50,574 nucleotides of DNA, from contig JABDGM010000021.1 in assembly GCA_013286045.1 (NCBI GenBank), positions 1 through 50,574 of the forward strand. Direction: 5' to 3'. Shown here piece by piece: positions 42,501 through 50,574 of this stretch. This DNA comes from Planctomycetota bacterium (GTDB taxonomy: Bacteria > Planctomycetota > Planctomycetia > Pirellulales > Lacipirellulaceae). The translations under genes were made by a program, and so were the position numbers. Numbering within the stretch: the first letter of the stretch is position 1; every line of letters starts with the position of its first letter. A model generated the notes under the pieces. The model had not been told where the DNA came from and searched no databases. It saw only the letters and a list, made by a program, of their open reading frames with translations.

Positions 42501-45500
42501 GCCGATCGAGGTTCGGTTGGAGCCTTGTGGCACGGTCACTGGCCAGCTGGTCAACGGAGACGATCCCGCGCAAGGCGTAAATCTACGAATCGACGTAAGC
42601 GGCGACGGCGACTACGGGAAGCAATTGAACGCCACGACGACAGACGCCGATGGCCGATTTAGGTACGATGGTTTCTTGCCCGGCCTGGCGTACGACATTA
42701 TCGGAGAGGGCCCGAAGGTCGAGTTTGTGTCTGTGACCGAGAAGCTTGATTTGAAGCCGGGGGAAACGGTTGATATTGGGACGATCGACATCAAAAGCAA
42801 AGAGCGTCCCGAGATGAAGCGGACGCCCGCTGCCGATGAAATGAAAAAATCGGCGGATACGGAGTCGACCGATGTGAAGCAAGGGGCCCAAGCTCTATCG
42901 CCGGCGAAAGAAAGTGCACCGGCCAGTGGATTGAACAAGCCTGCTAACATCGCCGCAACGCTCAGAACGGCCCAAGTTGTTTCTACGGAAGGTAAAGCGA
43001 TTGCGGGTGCAAAAGTTTATCTGATCGAATGGAGCTCGCGTGGTGAGCAACCTGCGCCACGACTTATGGCAACCTCGAACGGCAAAGGTTTAGTTGAATT
43101 CAGTTTGCCCGAGGTGAATCGCAACACCGTTGAAGCGACGGAGCGGATGAAGTCGCAGCAGATCGTCGTGGTGGCAAATGGTTACGGGATGGCGTATCTA
43201 ACGCCCGGTGATTTGCAACCGCTAAGTGGGCTCGGTGCGGTCGCGAACCTCATCGCCGGCGGTTCGAGTGCTGCCACGATTGGTCTTTCCAAAGAGGTGC
43301 CCCTAAAGGGCCGAATTATGACGATCGACGGGCGGCGCGTCGCAAACGCTCGAATTTCTATTCGCCGCATTAGCAACGACAAACTTGGGGTAGAAGAATC
43401 GTGGCGCCGCGATCTTGCGGCACGGGGGCGGGAAAAGTCGGAAATTGACTGGCGTGTGCGGCTCGACGCCATTGCTAATTTGTTCTTCCCACCGCAACTA
43501 TCGAGCGCGGCACCGACGGCGAAAACGGGCGACGACGGTTGGTTCGAACTGCGCGGCGTAAGCGGCGACCGAATTTTGCAGCTTCTCGTCGAAGGCGATG
43601 GCGTCGAATCGGCGCTTATTTATGCTCGGACGAGTGCTGGTGAAACGCTTACTCTCAAGCCAACGCCAGGCTATGGGAATGAACCAGACAAAATATACGG
43701 TATGGGATTCACGCACATCCTCGGATACTCGAAGCCTGTTGAAGGCCGGGTAGTAGATATTGATACCCAGCAGCCGATGGCCGGCGCCATTGTGCGAGCC
43801 TTCGAAGTGCATGGGGTGCGGATGTACTCCAGTCGCGATCGACAGCATTTTGTTGCTGTGACAGATTCCGACGGCCACTTTCGGATCACCGGCCTGCCAA
43901 CTGGCGACGATAACTCGTTGGTGGCGTTCACAACAGGAGACGAGCCGTACGTCCCTTCTGGCGCGAACATGAACACCGACGTGCCGGAGGCCACCGCGCA
44001 CCAAGATTTTCAATTGAAACGAGGTGTGTGGGCTGAAGGGCGAGCGTACGACGCAACGACGAATAAGCCGCTTACAGGCCAAGTGGAGTACTTCGTCTCA
44101 CGAAACCCTGAGTTGGAAAAGGCCATCCCCGGCCTGCGCCACGCGTACATGGACGAAAGTTATTACACCGATGCTGACGGTAGGTTTCGCGTGCCGGTAG
44201 TTGCGGCCAGCGGCATCCTGGCGTTCCGCTATGCGTCTTCGGATGGCGGCAATTTGGGCAGCTACACGCGTGGCATGGGTAAAGAACAAATCACAGGTGC
44301 GAAGCAGATCGACAACTTTTCCATGTTTGAAACGCTTCCCACTTATTTGATGCCCGACAACTATTCGGCTGTGGCAGAGATTGCGCCAAAGCCGGGCGAC
44401 AAAGTGGTGGAAGTCAACTTCGCGCTTTCTAACGGCAAGCCGATTACGGTCCACGTTGTAGATGATGAAGGGCACCACATAGCGAGTGGGCTGCAATTCT
44501 ACGGTCAGACGGAGATGTCTGGGTGGGATGCTGCCGAGGGCGATAATTGCCAGGCCAAATCGCTTAGACCGAATGAAAAACGCGATCTGTTTTTCTACTT
44601 GCGAGCTCGCAATTTGGTAGGCGTTACAACGGTCGAAGCGCAGACAAAAGATCCCGTCACGGTGAAACTGACTACTGGCGGCGGAATCCGCGGCCGGCTC
44701 GTGAATTCAGACGGTGAACCAGTTGGCGACGTTACGCTATCGCCCAATATCCGCGAAGCAAACAGCGCGAGCTGGCCGCCGTCGCCAGACTTGTACTTCA
44801 ACCCGGGCCGACTTCCGGTCGGCAAAGACGGTCGATTTGCAATCGAGGGCCTCATTACGGGAAAGAAATATCCAGCTTCTGTACTCGCGGAGCGCAAACT
44901 AAACGGGAACATGTCTTTGATGACGATCGGTACCGTCTTTGAGGATGTGACGGTCGAGGCTGGGAAGACGATCGACTTAGGCGATGTAGTTGTCGCCGAC
45001 AAAAAGATGGAAACCAAAAAATCGGAGCAGGACACCAAGTCATCGACTCCGGCCGCAAAGACTTCGGCCACCGATGATGAGCACGCCGACGATAAGCACG
45101 CCGAGATCCGCGGCCGCGTGCTTGGCCCCAATGGCAAGCCGGACGCCGGGGCGCAAATTGCCGTAATCGCCACTTCGTCGCGCGTGGGGCGCGGAGGTGA
45201 TTTCGATTCAGGCGACGTAGTAATCGCCGAAACCACATCGAATGCCGCTGGTGAATACGAACTTGCAATTCACGGTTTGTCGTCGAAGTCGCACCGAAGT
45301 GCAGCGATCGTCGCCAGTGCGGAAGGCGCCGGAATAGCTTGGCAATCGCTGGATCCGGACGCCCGAGACGTTGCCGCCGAGTTTGATTTAAAGCCTGAAG
45401 AGACGATTCGCGGCCGCCTGACCGATATTGAGGGCAAGCCAGTCGCAGGCGTTCGAATGAGCATCAATAATGTCGCCCCGAAAGTCGAAGGCGGACTGTT

Positions 45501-47028
45501 TACCAACGGACTAGGGTTTGAAGGCAAGCAATCGCCAGCCGCGTGGCCAACCATCATGGCCTCGGACGACGCCGGCAAGTTTGAGATTCACGATATTGCT
45601 GCCTCGTACGGCGTGCTGATTACGATCGCTGGAGATGATCGAATCGCACCGCAAACGGTGGCTCTCAACACGGGCATTTCCGACCGGCGCGACGAGCGTG
45701 ACGGCACCTATCGGCCGCAAGTCGTGAAGAACCTGCAACCGGGCGAGGAAGCGGTGATTCCGCTCGCGCCCTCACAGGTCTTCGAAGGCGAAGTTACCTA
45801 TGCAGATACGGGCAAGCCCGCGCCGAATGCTCGGCTTACGATTTGGTCGAGCCAGCAGAAATATGGTTCTATGATGTCGCTCGCCGGGACGGCGGACGCC
45901 GCGGGTCACTATCAAATCAGCGCCTATCCCGGAATTCGTTTTGGTCTTACGGCTTACCCACCAGATGGCGTCGAATACCTAACGCGTCAACTTCCGCCCG
46001 TCGACTGGGAAGGGGGGTCGGCGCATAAGCAAGTTTCCGTCCAACTCCCGCGCGGCGTGATGGTACACGGCAAGGTCGTCGACGCCGCAAGTGGCGCCGC
46101 GGTGCCCGGCGCGACCGTTCAGTACATTCCGGAAGCAGCCAATAATCCGAATGCGAAAGAGGATATTCTCACAGGCTGGGAGGGCATCCAAGTGGCGAAT
46201 GACAACGGCGAGTTTCAGATCGTCGTGCTGCCCGGGCCAGGGCGACTGCTGTTCCAAGGTGCTAAGGCCGATTTCATACTGCGCGAAACCTCGAAGGAAG
46301 AGTTGCTGCGCGGCCGGCCGGGCGGTCAGCGTGTTTACGCTCATGCGATTGAGCGGATTGCACCGCAGCCGGATTCAGATCCCCTCGAGATGGCCGTCAA
46401 GCTCGAACGCGGCGCCACCGTTGACGGAACCTTGGTAGACGACAAAGGCCGACCAGCTGATGCGATTCTTATTTTCCGCCTCAATATATCTCCGAGGGAG
46501 TTGTCTTGGCGGGGCGACGCATCCGTCGCCGTCCATGCTGGCCGTTTTACTCTCGCCGGGCTCGCGCCGCACGAGACGTATAAAGTCTACTTTCTTGATG
46601 CGAAGCATCGCACCGGTGCGACCGCGGTTATCAGTGCGGATGATAAATCGCCACGAATTACGTTAACCCCTTGCGCCAAGGCAAAAGCGCGGTTTGTGAA
46701 CGATAAAAACCATCCGGTTTCGGGCTTCCGGCCCTCGATCCAAATGGTCGTCACACCAGGAACTGATCCGTACGACTTCGCAGCGGCACGCAGTGGTGAT
46801 CCTGCAGCCGATGCGGACTATGTCACGAATATCGACCGCACCAATTACCCGTTCAATAGCACGCCGACCGACGCCGATGGTCAATTCACATTCCCCGCGC
46901 TCATTTCCGGCGCGACGTATCGCATTCCGCTTCAAGACAAAGACGGTGCCAGGAACACGAGAGAGTTCACGGTAGACGGCCCCGACGAAATCGATTTAGG
47001 CGACCTGGTCGTAAACGGCAATGACTAA
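39547..47028 (+). CDS. Giant BlaR1-like M56 metallopeptidase with triplicated Ig-like repeat module
   Basis: A 2,493-residue membrane protein; AGGAG lies 6 bases before the ATG. Residues 1-400 are a BlaR1/MecR1-type M56 unit: several transmembrane helices, the zinc motif H275-E-L-A-H279 (VLVHELAHLLRQD), a probable third ligand Glu316 in EEVCDDYVV, and a last helix at about 380-402. BlaR1 ends in a penicillin-binding sensor. Here residues 445-2493 are carboxypeptidase-regulatory-like beta domains (G-x-V-D-x-x-G-K-P-V-A-G-A pattern), expected outside the membrane. They form three collinear modules of about 640-680 residues (445-1085, 1137-1818, 1852-2493) separated by Lys/Glu/Ser/Ala-rich linkers; each has matching R/K-G-V-W/M and x-S-N/H-G-K segments. 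The ligand is unknown. Proteolysis of the neighbouring BlaI-type repressor is inferred from the family. Confidence 0.9.
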   Translation: MNWLELTTTLLDGARFATGTAANWLIQSTLLIACGLAVGNLFRQRGSAVQSAIYRTTLLATLLCPLATTALSLLGVTGWSLTMPAAYSVAVLPTEVKYSPQVASLPNSSNSVPANRAPDPQALDSACSFVAAGDLEKSREGAPATVAASAPRPALNAATSNAKSPGPLSPSLFELQGFAIEASLVAALWTVVSIGLLLRIGLSWLQLHRLRGGAQIADAKTVNTCHQLAATLGVFPPDVMRTPYLPSPCLAGLRRPAVLLPEADLNLPIRDVLVHELAHLLRQDCFWNLVRQAATALLFFQPLMWKLSRRLATTAEEVCDDYVVQFGGDRREYAHRLVDIATLSVVPLSSAGVGIVSIRSMLGSRVARILDTSRSLSTRIGNFALALVLVAGLGATLLVGFVGLNSAPHAAAATENAKTEDKPAKTSSGSGQGNSESEAADADDLVTVRGRVVDPTGKPVAGADVDVLRWYWNLGTPEPLAVTKADENGRFSVAYRKSQYFESSGRPGQWREATIAAFGEGFGVGWVTYDKIAPGKEATIKLAVDDAPIEGRILDLEGKPVAGATIKVDYLNTPKGGDLSEWLKAVREGQSIPAAARLFSDSAPLVSAGRWTGIKTDGDGRFRLTGIGRERQLNIVVEGPTIVTQELSVVTRDMPPLWQLTFDFPGALQRTNFGAKFDYTAALSRPIEGVIRDAKTGKPLAGAEVWSSRFAGETLHGVTTIKTKSDADGHYVLNGMPKGKGNEVFVVPTDLPYFTAVFEIPDPDGIDPVPFDIRLHRGVWVSGKVIDERTKRGVPAAVHYIVRPDNPLANLPEFEYGAHEMHVQDRFRTKPDGSYRVVALPGRGIIGVKTVDGAYPSGQGLATITGIINRDAYNKYDGVFAPSKKGSTAYKEVETKVDDDSTACDFALSHGKEVTVRAVDANGALVADCSVTGCAAVDQLAERKSSGEFTVTAMGDGEERTLLIHQQARHIGKGLRIKAADCAKGPIEVRLEPCGTVTGQLVNGDDPAQGVNLRIDVSGDGDYGKQLNATTTDADGRFRYDGFLPGLAYDIIGEGPKVEFVSVTEKLDLKPGETVDIGTIDIKSKERPEMKRTPAADEMKKSADTESTDVKQGAQALSPAKESAPASGLNKPANIAATLRTAQVVSTEGKAIAGAKVYLIEWSSRGEQPAPRLMATSNGKGLVEFSLPEVNRNTVEATERMKSQQIVVVANGYGMAYLTPGDLQPLSGLGAVANLIAGGSSAATIGLSKEVPLKGRIMTIDGRRVANARISIRRISNDKLGVEESWRRDLAARGREKSEIDWRVRLDAIANLFFPPQLSSAAPTAKTGDDGWFELRGVSGDRILQLLVEGDGVESALIYARTSAGETLTLKPTPGYGNEPDKIYGMGFTHILGYSKPVEGRVVDIDTQQPMAGAIVRAFEVHGVRMYSSRDRQHFVAVTDSDGHFRITGLPTGDDNSLVAFTTGDEPYVPSGANMNTDVPEATAHQDFQLKRGVWAEGRAYDATTNKPLTGQVEYFVSRNPELEKAIPGLRHAYMDESYYTDADGRFRVPVVAASGILAFRYASSDGGNLGSYTRGMGKEQITGAKQIDNFSMFETLPTYLMPDNYSAVAEIAPKPGDKVVEVNFALSNGKPITVHVVDDEGHHIASGLQFYGQTEMSGWDAAEGDNCQAKSLRPNEKRDLFFYLRARNLVGVTTVEAQTKDPVTVKLTTGGGIRGRLVNSDGEPVGDVTLSPNIREANSASWPPSPDLYFNPGRLPVGKDGRFAIEGLITGKKYPASVLAERKLNGNMSLMTIGTVFEDVTVEAGKTIDLGDVVVADKKMETKKSEQDTKSSTPAAKTSATDDEHADDKHAEIRGRVLGPNGKPDAGAQIAVIATSSRVGRGGDFDSGDVVIAETTSNAAGEYELAIHGLSSKSHRSAAIVASAEGAGIAWQSLDPDARDVAAEFDLKPEETIRGRLTDIEGKPVAGVRMSINNVAPKVEGGLFTNGLGFEGKQSPAAWPTIMASDDAGKFEIHDIAASYGVLITIAGDDRIAPQTVALNTGISDRRDERDGTYRPQVVKNLQPGEEAVIPLAPSQVFEGEVTYADTGKPAPNARLTIWSSQQKYGSMMSLAGTADAAGHYQISAYPGIRFGLTAYPPDGVEYLTRQLPPVDWEGGSAHKQVSVQLPRGVMVHGKVVDAASGAAVPGATVQYIPEAANNPNAKEDILTGWEGIQVANDNGEFQIVVLPGPGRLLFQGAKADFILRETSKEELLRGRPGGQRVYAHAIERIAPQPDSDPLEMAVKLERGATVDGTLVDDKGRPADAILIFRLNISPRELSWRGDASVAVHAGRFTLAGLAPHETYKVYFLDAKHRTGATAVISADDKSPRITLTPCAKAKARFVNDKNHPVSGFRPSIQMVVTPGTDPYDFAAARSGDPAADADYVTNIDRTNYPFNSTPTDADGQFTFPALISGATYRIPLQDKDGARNTREFTVDGPDEIDLGDLVVNGND

Positions 47029-47042
47029 TTGGGCCCGTTCCC

Positions 47043-48431
47043 ATGTCTAACAAATCTCCGGTGCCGACTGCCGACGATCCGTGGGCACCTTACACGCCTG
47101 ACCGCGATAACCCGTGGAACCGAGAGCGCGTTGTCCATCTGCACCGACGGGCCGCCTTTGCGGCAACGTGGGAAGAGCAAGAGCGCGATTTGAAAGGCGG
47201 GCCGCAACAGGCGGTCGATCGCTTAATCAATCCAAAGAGTTCTGCGCTCAAAGAGCCCGAACGTGAGTTCGAGACGCTGGCACGCACGATCGGCGATGCG
47301 GCGATGGTTTCGGGCAGCCCAGCGCGACTGAAGGCATGGTGGATCTATCGCATGCTGTACTCGCCAGACCCGCTTGGCGAGCGGCTAACGCTGATGTGGC
47401 ACAATCACTTTGCGACGAGCAATCGCAAGGTCGACGACTTGGTGTTGATGCGGGAACAGAATGATATTTTTCGGAAATTCGCCCGCGCACCCTTTGGTGA
47501 ACTTCTGCAAGCCGTGCTCAAGCATCCGGCAATGCTCGTGTGGCTCGATGCGGACGCAAATCGAAAGAGGAAGCCCAACGAAAACCTGGCCCGCGAAACG
47601 CTGGAATTGTTCACGCTCGGGGTCGGAAACTACACAGAGAATGATGTGCAGTCGGCCGCGCGAGCGTTCACGGGATGGGGTGTTGCGGACGGGAAATTCA
47701 CATCCCGCGAAACGCGTCATGATACGAGCGAAAAAACGCTGCTTGGGAAGACTGGCAACTTGAATGGCGATGATTTGGTGGCGGCGATTCTCGAGCATCC
47801 GGCAACGGCGAAACGACTCGCCTGGCGAATTTGTCGCACATTCTTGGGGGAGTCGCCTGTCGGTGACCGCAACCAAACTGCGCTCGCAAATGGCTTGCGA
47901 GCGAAGAATCTCGACGTCGGTTGGGCCGTTGAAACGGTTCTCCGTTCGCAACTGTTCTTTAGCCAGCAGTCGCTTCGCAATCGAATCGATGGGCCCGTCG
48001 AATGGGCGATTGGAATGTTGCACTCGATGGAGCAAACGAATCCGCCCCCAAGCACGCTGTTATTAGCGGAATGGACGACAAAAATGGGACAGGATTTGTT
48101 CTATCCGCCCAACGTTGGCGGCTGGCCGGAAGGGCGCGCGTGGCTCAGCTCGCAGTCGGTGGTCGCTCGTGCCAAATTCGGCGCCGCGTTGGTCGAAGGT
48201 CGGTTGTGGTATCCACCGCTCACTCCCGACTTACACAAACTTGTGCGAAGGCATCGCAATTCGGACGCCCTGCATGATTCTGTCTCGTGGTTTATGGAGT
48301 TGCTTTGGGGCGAGTCGAATCGCGATACAGTCGATGAAATCGTTGACGCCGTCGTCTCGAAGCCGGACGGTGACAAGCTTGGCACGGCCGTCGCGATCCT
48401 GTTGGCTCGCCCGGAAAGTCAGCTCAGTTGA
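47043..48431 (+). CDS. DUF1800 protein
   Basis: A 462-residue protein of the DUF1800 family, widespread in planctomycetes and proteobacteria and nearly always followed by DUF1501, as here. Signature segments are HLHRRAAFAATWEEQERDL near residue 30, LKAWWIYRMLYSPDPLGERLTLMWHNHFATSN (in parts; about 97-128), NENLARETLELFTLGVGNYTE, AARAFTGWGV, and WTTKMGQDLFYPPNVGGWPEG. I see no signal peptide, which is common in this family. The ATG is 14 bases after the M56 stop, so it is likely co-transcribed with it. The function of DUF1800 is unknown; partnership with DUF1501 is well supported by synteny. Confidence 0.92.
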   Translation: MSNKSPVPTADDPWAPYTPDRDNPWNRERVVHLHRRAAFAATWEEQERDLKGGPQQAVDRLINPKSSALKEPEREFETLARTIGDAAMVSGSPARLKAWWIYRMLYSPDPLGERLTLMWHNHFATSNRKVDDLVLMREQNDIFRKFARAPFGELLQAVLKHPAMLVWLDADANRKRKPNENLARETLELFTLGVGNYTENDVQSAARAFTGWGVADGKFTSRETRHDTSEKTLLGKTGNLNGDDLVAAILEHPATAKRLAWRICRTFLGESPVGDRNQTALANGLRAKNLDVGWAVETVLRSQLFFSQQSLRNRIDGPVEWAIGMLHSMEQTNPPPSTLLLAEWTTKMGQDLFYPPNVGGWPEGRAWLSSQSVVARAKFGAALVEGRLWYPPLTPDLHKLVRRHRNSDALHDSVSWFMELLWGESNRDTVDEIVDAVVSKPDGDKLGTAVAILLARPESQLS

Positions 48432-48445
48432 TAAGGAGCCTTGTT

Positions 48446-49663
48446 ATGTTAAGTCGTCGCGATTTTCTGCATCGCACTTCCCTAATTTCATTGGCCCCGC
48501 TCGTTCCGTCATTGCTCGGCCGAATCGCGAACGCTGCGAGCCCCGATGCCGATGCAAAAGTGCTCGTCGTGGTCCAGCTCGAAGGTGGTAACGACGGCAT
48601 CAACACGGTGGTGCCGTTTGCGGATGACGCTTACGCGCGAAATCGTAGCGCGCTCCGTTTGGACAGCGAAAAGCTCCACAGATTGAACGACCAGGTGGGC
48701 CTTCATCCGCAAATGAAGGCGGCGAAGGAGTTGTTCGACGATGGGCGGTTCACGATCGTGCAAGGAGTCGGTTATCCGAATCCAAATCGCTCGCACTTCG
48801 AAAGCATGCGAATTTGGCAAACAGCGAGGCTCGATGCGGAAGACCGTGGGGGCTACGGTTGGATCGGTCGGGCGCTCGACGCGGACCGGGCACGGCTTGC
48901 TCCCGGCCAAGCAGGGGCCATTTACGTCGGTTCGGAACAGCCACCTGTGGCGCTTTGGGGGCGGCGTTCCGAAGCGGCGGCGGTTTCAAATATTAGCGAT
49001 GTCTCGATACCATATTCTGTCCAGAAACTGATTCCGACCTCGTCACCCACAGTGGCGAGCGAAGCCCCGGCCGAAAACTTGCAACTGTTCACCACTCGTC
49101 AGGTTTTGTCGGCGTATGCAGCTGCCGGCCAGTTGCAGCGAGATCTTCGATCAAGTCGCGCTTCAACGTTGAAGTATCCAGACACGCAACTTGCCGAACA
49201 CCTGAAAATTGTCTCGCAGCTCATCCAAAGTGGCTCGAGCGCGCGTGTTTTTTACACTTCGCAGGGCGGCTACGATACCCACGCCGCTCAGCTGCAGACC
49301 CACGGCGGGCTGTTAAGGGACTTTTCTGAGGCCGTGAAATCGTTCTTGGACGATCTGAAAGCGAACGGTTTAGAAGATCGCGTGATGCTTCTTGCCTTCA
49401 GCGAATTCGGTCGGCGTGTTAAAGAAAATGATTCCCAAGGGACCGACCACGGTGCAGCCGGCCCAGTGTTTCTTGCCGGCCACAAAACGGCTAGTGGGTT
49501 GGTCGGTTCGACGCCGAACCTGAGCGATCTCGAAGACGGCGACATCAAAATGTCGATCGATCTTCGGCGGGTTTACGCTGCGATCCTCGAGGACTGGTTG
49601 CACGTCGACTCAGTGAGCATTCTCGGCGATCGATTCGAAAAATGTTCACTCGTGCGCGCTTAA
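48446..49663 (+). CDS. DUF1501 protein with twin-arginine signal
   Basis: 405 residues from ATG 48446 (MLSRRDFLHRTSLISLAPLVP), preceded by AAGGAG; the upstream TTG frame overlaps the DUF1800 stop and is not used. SRRDFLHR plus the hydrophobic stretch is a classical Tat signal, cleaved near NAAS, so the protein is exported folded. The family motifs are VLVVVQLEGGNDGINTVVPF, LHPQMKAAKELFDDGRFTIVQGVGYP (in part), HFESMRIWQTA, STGYDTH-equivalent SQGGYDTHAAQ, FSEFGRRVKENDSQGTDHGAA (in part) and DLRRVYAAILEDWL. The fold is alkaline-phosphatase-like. It is the fourth gene of the BlaI-M56-DUF1800-DUF1501 group, 14 bases after DUF1800. Confidence 0.92.
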   Translation: MLSRRDFLHRTSLISLAPLVPSLLGRIANAASPDADAKVLVVVQLEGGNDGINTVVPFADDAYARNRSALRLDSEKLHRLNDQVGLHPQMKAAKELFDDGRFTIVQGVGYPNPNRSHFESMRIWQTARLDAEDRGGYGWIGRALDADRARLAPGQAGAIYVGSEQPPVALWGRRSEAAAVSNISDVSIPYSVQKLIPTSSPTVASEAPAENLQLFTTRQVLSAYAAAGQLQRDLRSSRASTLKYPDTQLAEHLKIVSQLIQSGSSARVFYTSQGGYDTHAAQLQTHGGLLRDFSEAVKSFLDDLKANGLEDRVMLLAFSEFGRRVKENDSQGTDHGAAGPVFLAGHKTASGLVGSTPNLSDLEDGDIKMSIDLRRVYAAILEDWLHVDSVSILGDRFEKCSLVRA

Positions 49664-49673
49664 CTCACGCGGT

Positions 49674-50574
49674 TCAAGTCAACGTAATTAACAGGTCACC
49701 TGTTTCGACTTGCATGCCGGCGACTACGTGCACCTCTGCGACCTCTCCATCTCGTTCCGCACTGATGGTTGCTTCCATTTTCATCGCTTCGAGCATGGCC
49801 AGCTTCTGCCCTACGACGACCGGATCGCCCGGCTTCACCGCGACCATGATCACCAGGCCAGGGAACATTGCGCCGATTTGCTTCGGATTTTTCGGGTCTG
49901 CCTTAAGGCGTCCGACCGCGACACTTTGCAGGGAGGCATCTACGACTGTTACTTCGCGCGGCTGACCATTGAGCTCGAAGAATACGCCTCGTGTACCGTC
50001 TGGGTGGGCTTCGCCGACGGTGAGGAACCTGATGATTAGAGTTTTGCCGGGCTCGATGTCGACGGCGGTCTCCTCGCCAGGAAGCATCCCATAGAAGAAC
50101 ACTGGCGTCGGGAGCACACTGACATCGGAAAACTGCCGTTGGTGTTCGGTTAGTTGCTCAAACACTTGCGGGTACATCAGGTAGGAAACGACGTCCTGAT
50201 CGGTCACCTCTCCCTCGACCATCTTGGCGACTTTGGCCCGCGTGTCGGCGAGATCGGCTGGCGGGATGCTTTCGCCTGGGCGACCTTTCAGTGGCTTTTC
50301 GCCGCGCAGAATTCGGTCGCGTACGGCGGGAGGGAAGCCGCCTTCGACTTGTCCCATGCGACCGGCCAAGAGGTCGAGCACCGATTTGGGGAAAGCAAGC
50401 TCGCGGTCGCCTTTCATTATGTCGGCACAGGTTAATTCGTTGGCAACCAGGAACAGCGCCATATCTCCCACGGCTTTTGAAGTGGGGGTTACCTTCACGA
50501 TGTCGCCGAGCAGCTGATTGCAATCTGCATAGATGCGGCACACTTCGGGCCAGCGCGACGACAATCCCAGAGCC
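49674..50574 (-). CDS. pyc: Pyruvate carboxylase, C-terminal third (N-terminus beyond window)
   Basis: About 300 codons are visible; the frame stays open to the window edge, where A-L-G-L-S-S-R-W-P is in frame, so this is a partial gene and the internal TTG is not its start. The visible part begins in the carboxyltransferase domain (NQLLGDIVKVTPTSKAVGDMA, in part VKVTPTSKAVGDMA), continues through the PYC-specific allosteric/tetramerisation region (SDVSVLPTPVFFYGM, FFELNGQPREVTV), and ends with a biotin carboxyl carrier domain containing EAMKM (biotinyl-Lys codon 49779-49781). The enzyme carboxylates pyruvate to oxaloacetate. It converges on the DUF1501 gene with a 10-base gap. Oxaloacetate decarboxylase alpha is a less likely alternative. 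Confidence 0.93.
   Translation of the reverse strand, partial: ALGLSSRWPEVCRIYADCNQLLGDIVKVTPTSKAVGDMALFLVANELTCADIMKGDRELAFPKSVLDLLAGRMGQVEGGFPPAVRDRILRGEKPLKGRPGESIPPADLADTRAKVAKMVEGEVTDQDVVSYLMYPQVFEQLTEHQRQFSDVSVLPTPVFFYGMLPGEETAVDIEPGKTLIIRFLTVGEAHPDGTRGVFFELNGQPREVTVVDASLQSVAVGRLKADPKNPKQIGAMFPGLVIMVAVKPGDPVVVGQKLAMLEAMKMEATISAERDGEVAEVHVVAGMQVETGDLLITLT

Noticed and set aside
39116-47028. Beta-lactam resistance locus
   Set aside because: A BlaI/BlaR1-like pair is present, but the penicillin-binding sensor domain and any beta-lactamase or PBP2a gene are absent.
1-50574. CRISPR array, insertion sequence, rRNA or prophage
   Set aside because: I saw no regularly spaced direct repeats, transposase or integrase genes, phage structural genes or rRNA segments.

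Overview
The window looks like a chromosomal segment of a Planctomycetota bacterium, probably Pirellulales-like (the order is an inference). The markers are DUF1549/DUF1553, DUF1501 and DUF1800 proteins, an N-terminal LEPR motif with a planctomycete-type dockerin, PEP-CTERM tails, a one-polypeptide SecDF, and a TPR protein carrying RNA polymerase alpha C-terminal domains. The DNA is moderately GC-rich, intergenic gaps are mostly short, and GTG starts occur.

Layout. 1-3.8 kb: a partial membrane-anchored vWA protein, a secreted alpha/beta-hydrolase-fold protein without the nucleophile Ser, and a LysM protein. 4.0-9.1 kb (minus strand): tgt-yajC-secDF, the conserved tRNA-modification/protein-export cluster. 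9.1-11.1 kb: palindromic repeats, a TPR + tandem alpha-CTD protein and tRNA-Thr(CGT). 11.1-20.1 kb: a cell-surface glycan region with a beta-helix protein, a flippase-like membrane protein, a GT87-like membrane glycosyltransferase, then five closely packed genes (FAD oxidoreductase, GT2, NAD-dependent epimerase, TIM-barrel isomerase, GT2), three of whose junctions overlap. 20.2-24.9 kb: divergent lamin-tail-domain secreted proteins, one a CotH-kinase/dockerin protein and one a PEP-CTERM protein. 25.0-34.3 kb: a DUF5009-type membrane protein; a DUF1549/1553-DUF1501-WD40 operon; a PQQ-type sugar dehydrogenase; a Cys-rich small protein; a PhyH dioxygenase. 34.3-38.9 kb: planctomycete-type hypothetical proteins and a methyltransferase. 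39.0-49.7 kb: a BlaI-type repressor, a 2,493-aa BlaR1-like M56 protein, DUF1800 and DUF1501, likely one operon behind a promoter overlapped by a perfect palindrome. The right edge holds the C-terminal third of pyruvate carboxylase.

The best candidate for an undescribed system is the 39.0-49.7 kb operon. It pairs a BlaI/BlaR1-like proteolytic signalling couple with an export-type DUF1800/DUF1501 pair. The penicillin-sensor part of BlaR1 is replaced by about 2,000 residues of Ig-like carboxypeptidase-regulatory repeats arranged as three collinear copies of one module. The glycan cluster (15.5-20.1 kb) and the alpha-CTD protein are second-tier candidates. All functional statements are from reading the sequence; no database search was run.
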